From positions 62,001 through 126,000 of the forward strand of contig WPIO01000004.1 in assembly GCA_009760855.2 (NCBI GenBank): a DNA stretch of 64,000 nt, given 5' to 3'. Of the stretch, positions 63,101 through 64,000 are shown piece after piece. The stretch comes from Cristatella mucedo. Lineage: Eukaryota > Bryozoa > Phylactolaemata > Cristatellidae. The notes beneath the pieces are model-generated. The model worked only from the letters and a program-made list of their open reading frames with translations, was not told the origin of the DNA and did not search any database. Position numbers and translations under genes: made by a program. Numbering within the stretch: position 1 is the stretch's first letter; every line of letters starts with the position of its first letter.

Positions 63101-63622
63101 TCGCGCGTAAGGCGGACGAACAAGCGAAACAGAGGACAGTGGTTAAAAAGAGTTATTACGACAGTGATACAGCTGTTTTTTCTAATTTTAGTGTTTCAAT
63201 TCAAATGGTGCCTTACACTCCCGTATCGGGATGCGAAGGCGCACAGGCAGGTAAGCGGAAGCGTGACACCACGTGACAGGGCCCGAAGGTGCCGCCCGTC
63301 CGATTTCGAACGCTCCAGGCAGAGCCGCCGCCACCGAAGGCGGGCTTTATGCTCTACGCTAAAGCGACGTGAAGCTCAGAAGCTTCTCGGCGTATTCGCA
63401 AGCAGCAGAGCGGAGTTGAGCACTCGAGCTTTCGAGACGCCGCCACCTACTTGCCATTGCTGAATGTTTTGATCTGTCGGTGTATGTCGGCGATGGACGG
63501 CCGCTTCTCGGGAGCCTCGCTCCAGCACTGCTTCATCATCTGCACGAACTGCGGCGGCGCCCTTCCGTTGGTCACCGATGGCCGGCATAAGGGCGGCGGG
63601 CTGATGAGCTTTCGCACCACGT
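50904..63622 (-). CDS. Receptor guanylate cyclase, NPR1/2-like (3' half; continues off right edge)
   Basis: Membrane receptor that makes cGMP from GTP. Join (minus): 63622-63451, 62732-62592, 61440-61248, 57920-57647, 53420-53329, 50990-50904; every splice phase agrees and it ends at TAA. Numbering from the first full codon: 1-56 end of the kinase-homology domain ([11 protein letters not shown]); 57-103 coiled-coil linker ([20 protein letters not shown]); 104-300 cyclase. Metal Asp130 (FFSDIVGFT) and Asp174 (GDAYM), guanine-selecting Glu170 and Cys242 (PRYCLFGDT), Asn249 and Arg253 (NTASRMES) are present, so activity is expected. [12 protein letters not shown] and ASRMESTG resemble natriuretic peptide receptors rather than soluble cyclases. 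Tail of about 16 residues after TTYWLLS. The ligand domain, membrane helix and most of the pseudokinase are outside the window. Introns hold SINEs, LINEs and a 480-bp minisatellite. Confidence 0.95.
51040..51131. repeat. (GA)n microsatellite, ~46 units
   Basis: Perfect GA run on plus, therefore (CT)n in the cyclase pre-mRNA sense, 50-140 nt upstream of the last exon. Confidence 0.98.
51413..51562 (-). mobile_element. SINE-C copy 5
   Basis: TCATTTGTATAGCGCCCCAA, CTCTGTCCAGGTGCTTCAGA, GGGTCTCGAGCCCAGGCCCT (B-box region), GAGCGCCTTAACCACTGGGC. Head, body and tail are all present. It lies in the last cyclase intron. A poly-G run follows at about 51599-51608. Confidence 0.85.
51563..52089. other. 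Intron sequence, nothing recognised
   Basis: AT-rich patches at 51655-51690; no exon or repeat family. Confidence 0.4.
52090..52235 (+). mobile_element. LINE-B ORF2 scrap (weak)
   Basis: Around 52160-52195 the plus strand reads like '[12 protein letters not shown]', parallel to the 'KLVHAFVTS' part of LINE-B. Very short. Confidence 0.3.
52238..52362 (-). mobile_element. SINE-C copy 6, diverged
   Basis: GGGCAATTCATCCAAATATC, CCAGACGTTTTATACTTGCT, CAGGCCACAACCTCGGTCAT and GGCGAGCACTTTAAACCTCG keep the SINE-C order with many changes. Confidence 0.55.
53329..53420 (-). CDS. Guanylate cyclase exon: end of catalytic domain
   Basis: 92 nt. Acceptor CTCACTTGCAG. Reads [20 protein letters not shown], then [10 protein letters not shown], matching the usual 'IHLS..T...L...GGF...RG.V..K' block. 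Donor AAG|GTGGGG. Larger open frames on both strands across 53016-53774 are compositional. Confidence 0.95.
53990..54105. repeat. AT-rich block (TTTATTATATAT-type)
   Basis: Almost no G or C; contains TATATATATATATTTATTA. Confidence 0.9.
54118..54195 (-). mobile_element. LINE-B 3' end scrap
   Basis: AATAATAATAATGACACGTT, TGATATAACGTCCTCAGGTA, ACTCAATCTCTTGCTAAGCA. Terminus only. Confidence 0.7.
54200..57646. other. Large cyclase intron (between exons at 57647 and 53420)
   Basis: Holds a (GCCAAT)n run at about 54371-54402 inside a 158-codon plus frame (54222-54698) of Asn/Thr/Gln-rich sequence, other GC-rich frames at 54722-55850, and a locally repeated GAGCGGAAGCAAAAGCTGG at about 57303-57385. 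I see no family match in any of these, and opposite-strand frames are also open. Confidence 0.4.
57647..57920 (-). CDS. Guanylate cyclase exon: main catalytic segment
   Basis: Acceptor [29 protein letters not shown] starts it; [20 protein letters not shown] and [17 protein letters not shown] end it. Holds Glu and Cys for guanine choice, the second metal Asp, and the Asn/Arg transition-state residues. I use the donor GTGG|GTGAGG because it keeps phase with the next exon; GGC|GTGGGT would not. Confidence 0.96.
58083..58212 (+). mobile_element. SINE-C copy 7
   Basis: GCGGTTAAGGTGCTCCCCGG, GTGGGCTCGAGCCCTGAGGC, GCGCCTGAGTAGAGATTAAG, TTCTCTCGGGGCGCTATACA. The first bases of the head are missing. 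In the cyclase intron, antisense to the gene. Confidence 0.88.
58463..58536 (+). other. tRNA-like sequence (not a convincing tRNA gene)
   Basis: TTAGCTCAGGGGTAAGGCGC (A-box-like) and GTGGGTTCAAGTCCACCGG (B box GGTTCAAGTCC) are well spaced. The acceptor ends GCCTGGG/GGTGGGC pair at only about five of seven positions and the T stem has internal mismatches in the standard alignment, so I take it as a tRNA pseudogene or SINE head. Confidence 0.45.
58700..59465 (-). mobile_element. LINE-B copy, duplicated terminus plus ORF2 end
   Basis: Two LINE-B termini in series (ATAGCGCCCTCGGAGAACTA at about 58742 and CGGCACCATCATAGAACTAA at about 58839, each with an AAT-type tail), then 3' UTR and the ORF2 C-terminus. 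Frame 59391-59074 includes '[20 protein letters not shown]' and 'DLHWLS'. Confidence 0.88.
59466..59680 (-). mobile_element. LINE-A 3' end, diverged
   Basis: AAATGTATCTCTGTCTGTAG, TAACTCCACAAAGCCGTAAG, GTTACGCAGGAGGGTTTTCT. Adjacent to LINE-B on the left. Confidence 0.8.
60100..60312 (+). mobile_element. LINE-B 3' UTR copy, plus strand
   Basis: TGCCGACACCGTGCATGCTA, CATGTCACCCTTAACCATAT, TTTACAGCAAATTTAAAGTG, CCTAGAAAGAGACCGAGTTC, ending TTACTATTATTTTAATTATT. Confidence 0.85.
60574..61050. repeat. 15-bp CpG-rich minisatellite, ~30 units
   Basis: Unit GACGTGGCGGCGCGC. The centre (about 60706-60850) is near-perfect; the edges hold variants and short GCGCGC expansions. Composition makes all six frames open (up to 198 codons of Ala/Arg-rich sequence); none is a gene. 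It lies in the cyclase intron between exons 61248 and 57920. Confidence 0.97.
61051..61112 (-). mobile_element. SINE-C head fragment
   Basis: GACCTCGGGTAGACCTTGGT, TGATCGGGGTGAGCACCTCA, ACCACTGAGTCAAACCAACG match the SINE-C head in minus orientation. Its tail side is replaced by the 15-bp minisatellite. Confidence 0.6.
61248..61440 (-). CDS. Guanylate cyclase exon: first half of catalytic core
   Basis: Acceptor GCTTCGCAG. Starts [20 protein letters not shown], then [20 protein letters not shown], ending DAYK. Carries the first metal-binding Asp. 193 nt, donor AAG|GTGGGT, phase 0. Confidence 0.97.
61441..62591. other. Cyclase intron, nothing recognised
   Basis: AT-rich in the left half. A short plus frame 62092-62319 looks protein-like but has no family or gene context. 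Confidence 0.4.
62592..62732 (-). CDS. Guanylate cyclase exon: coiled-coil linker
   Basis: Acceptor TGAGCGCAG. Encodes [20 protein letters not shown], then [20 protein letters not shown] and RMLP. This is the signalling helix that sets the dimer. 141 nt, donor GGC|GTGAGT. Confidence 0.95.
62733..63450. other. Cyclase intron, nothing recognised
   Basis: GC-rich with long chance frames on the plus strand (62625-63463). Two GGATGC-type near repeats (CGCCGACGGATGC) at about 62826 and 62841. Confidence 0.4.
63451..63622 (-). CDS. Guanylate cyclase exon: end of kinase-homology domain
   Basis: Acceptor CACGCTGCAG. Reads [15 protein letters not shown]..., [28 protein letters not shown]. The CW...P..RP signature is the C-lobe end of protein-kinase-like folds and is standard in receptor cyclases. 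Donor CAA|GTAGGT, two bases into a Lys codon. 172 nt. Upstream exons are beyond the window. Confidence 0.95.
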
Positions 63623-63798
63623 CTGCAGCGTGACCGGCGCTCGGGTCAAGGTCAGGTCGGTGCTAGGCAAGGGTCGGGTCAGGGCTGGCATGGGTCGGGC
63701 GCCCGGATCGGACAGAGGACGAGCGTAGATCGGATTGGTCGGGCAAAGGACACGAACGCTGACCGAGGATACCGACGTTATGGGTAGAGCCGGCTGCA

Positions 63799-63920
63799 GC
63801 AGAGCTAGCCAGCAGTCCTAGCACAGCTAGCCATAAGTGCTAGCACAGCTAGCCATAAGTGCTAGCAGAGCTAGCCATAAGTGCTAGCAGAGCTAGCCAG
63901 CAGTCCTAGCAGAGCTAGCA
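63799..63920. repeat. 22-bp minisatellite, 5.5 copies
   Basis: Two related 22-bp units, GCAGAGCTAGCCAGCAGTCC+TA and GCACAGCTAGCCATAAGTGC+TA, occur in the order 1-2-2-2'-1 plus half. They contain GCTAGC palindromes. Upstream side of the last visible cyclase exon. Confidence 0.95.
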
Positions 63921-64000
63921 TTCCAGCCGATGAGCAGCGCTGACGGAGGCCGGTCGCCGGAGAGGTTTATCGGCCCCAAGCCAATCGGAAAAGGCCAGTA

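Overview
The window is animal nuclear DNA, most likely from an invertebrate. Evidence: two split genes with GT-AG introns encode animal proteins (a natriuretic-peptide-receptor-type guanylate cyclase and an R3HCC1L-like protein), a 5S rRNA-like sequence of metazoan type is present, and the remainder is crowded with L2-like LINE remnants, tRNA-like SINEs and simple repeats. No operons, bacterial-style ORFs or CRISPR arrays were seen. I cannot name the species.

Genes. Both recognised genes lie on the minus strand. (1) About 12.4-16.5 kb: an R3HCC1L-like gene. Five coding exons were joined by matching phases and splice signals. A long Ala/Pro/Ser-rich first exon is followed by an RRM-like C-terminal region; the last exon is unresolved. 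(2) 50.9-63.6 kb and beyond the right edge: the 3' half of a receptor guanylate cyclase. Six exons cover the end of the kinase-homology domain, the coiled-coil linker, the whole catalytic domain and the stop codon. The catalytic and guanine-recognition residues are intact. The extracellular, membrane and most kinase-homology exons lie outside the window. A weaker candidate exon is at 40300-40783 (minus).

Mobile DNA. Two L2-like LINE families recur. LINE-A ends in a conserved 3' UTR and an ACATT-type tail; its best copy is at 30255-31525. LINE-B ends in an AAT-type tail; its best copies are at 18520-19985, 31781-33605 and 36364-38895. All copies are 5'-truncated and frame-broken. Two SINE families with tRNA-like B boxes are interspersed. 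SINE-C carries a 3' tail that closely resembles the LINE-B 3' end, suggesting it borrows the LINE-B machinery. SINE-D has a different body. Nested insertions (SINE-C in LINE-B, SINE-D in LINE-B, LINE-B tail in SINE-D) give a partial order of events.

Other structure. Long (GA)n and (GACA)n arrays occur, and there are several minisatellites: 15 bp CpG-rich at 60574-61050, 20 bp at 44293-44472, 25 bp CCAAT-bearing at 42336-42480, 22 bp at 63799-63920, and GC-rich hexamers at 35537-35834. Two strong imperfect hairpins lie at 4053-4113 and 39201-39242. A shortened 5S rRNA-like sequence sits beside two tandem SINE-D copies at 17.3-17.8 kb. The remaining stretches show nothing I can assign.

LINE-A/B and SINE-C/D are labels for this window only. 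Family calls come from reading the sequence; no database search was possible.
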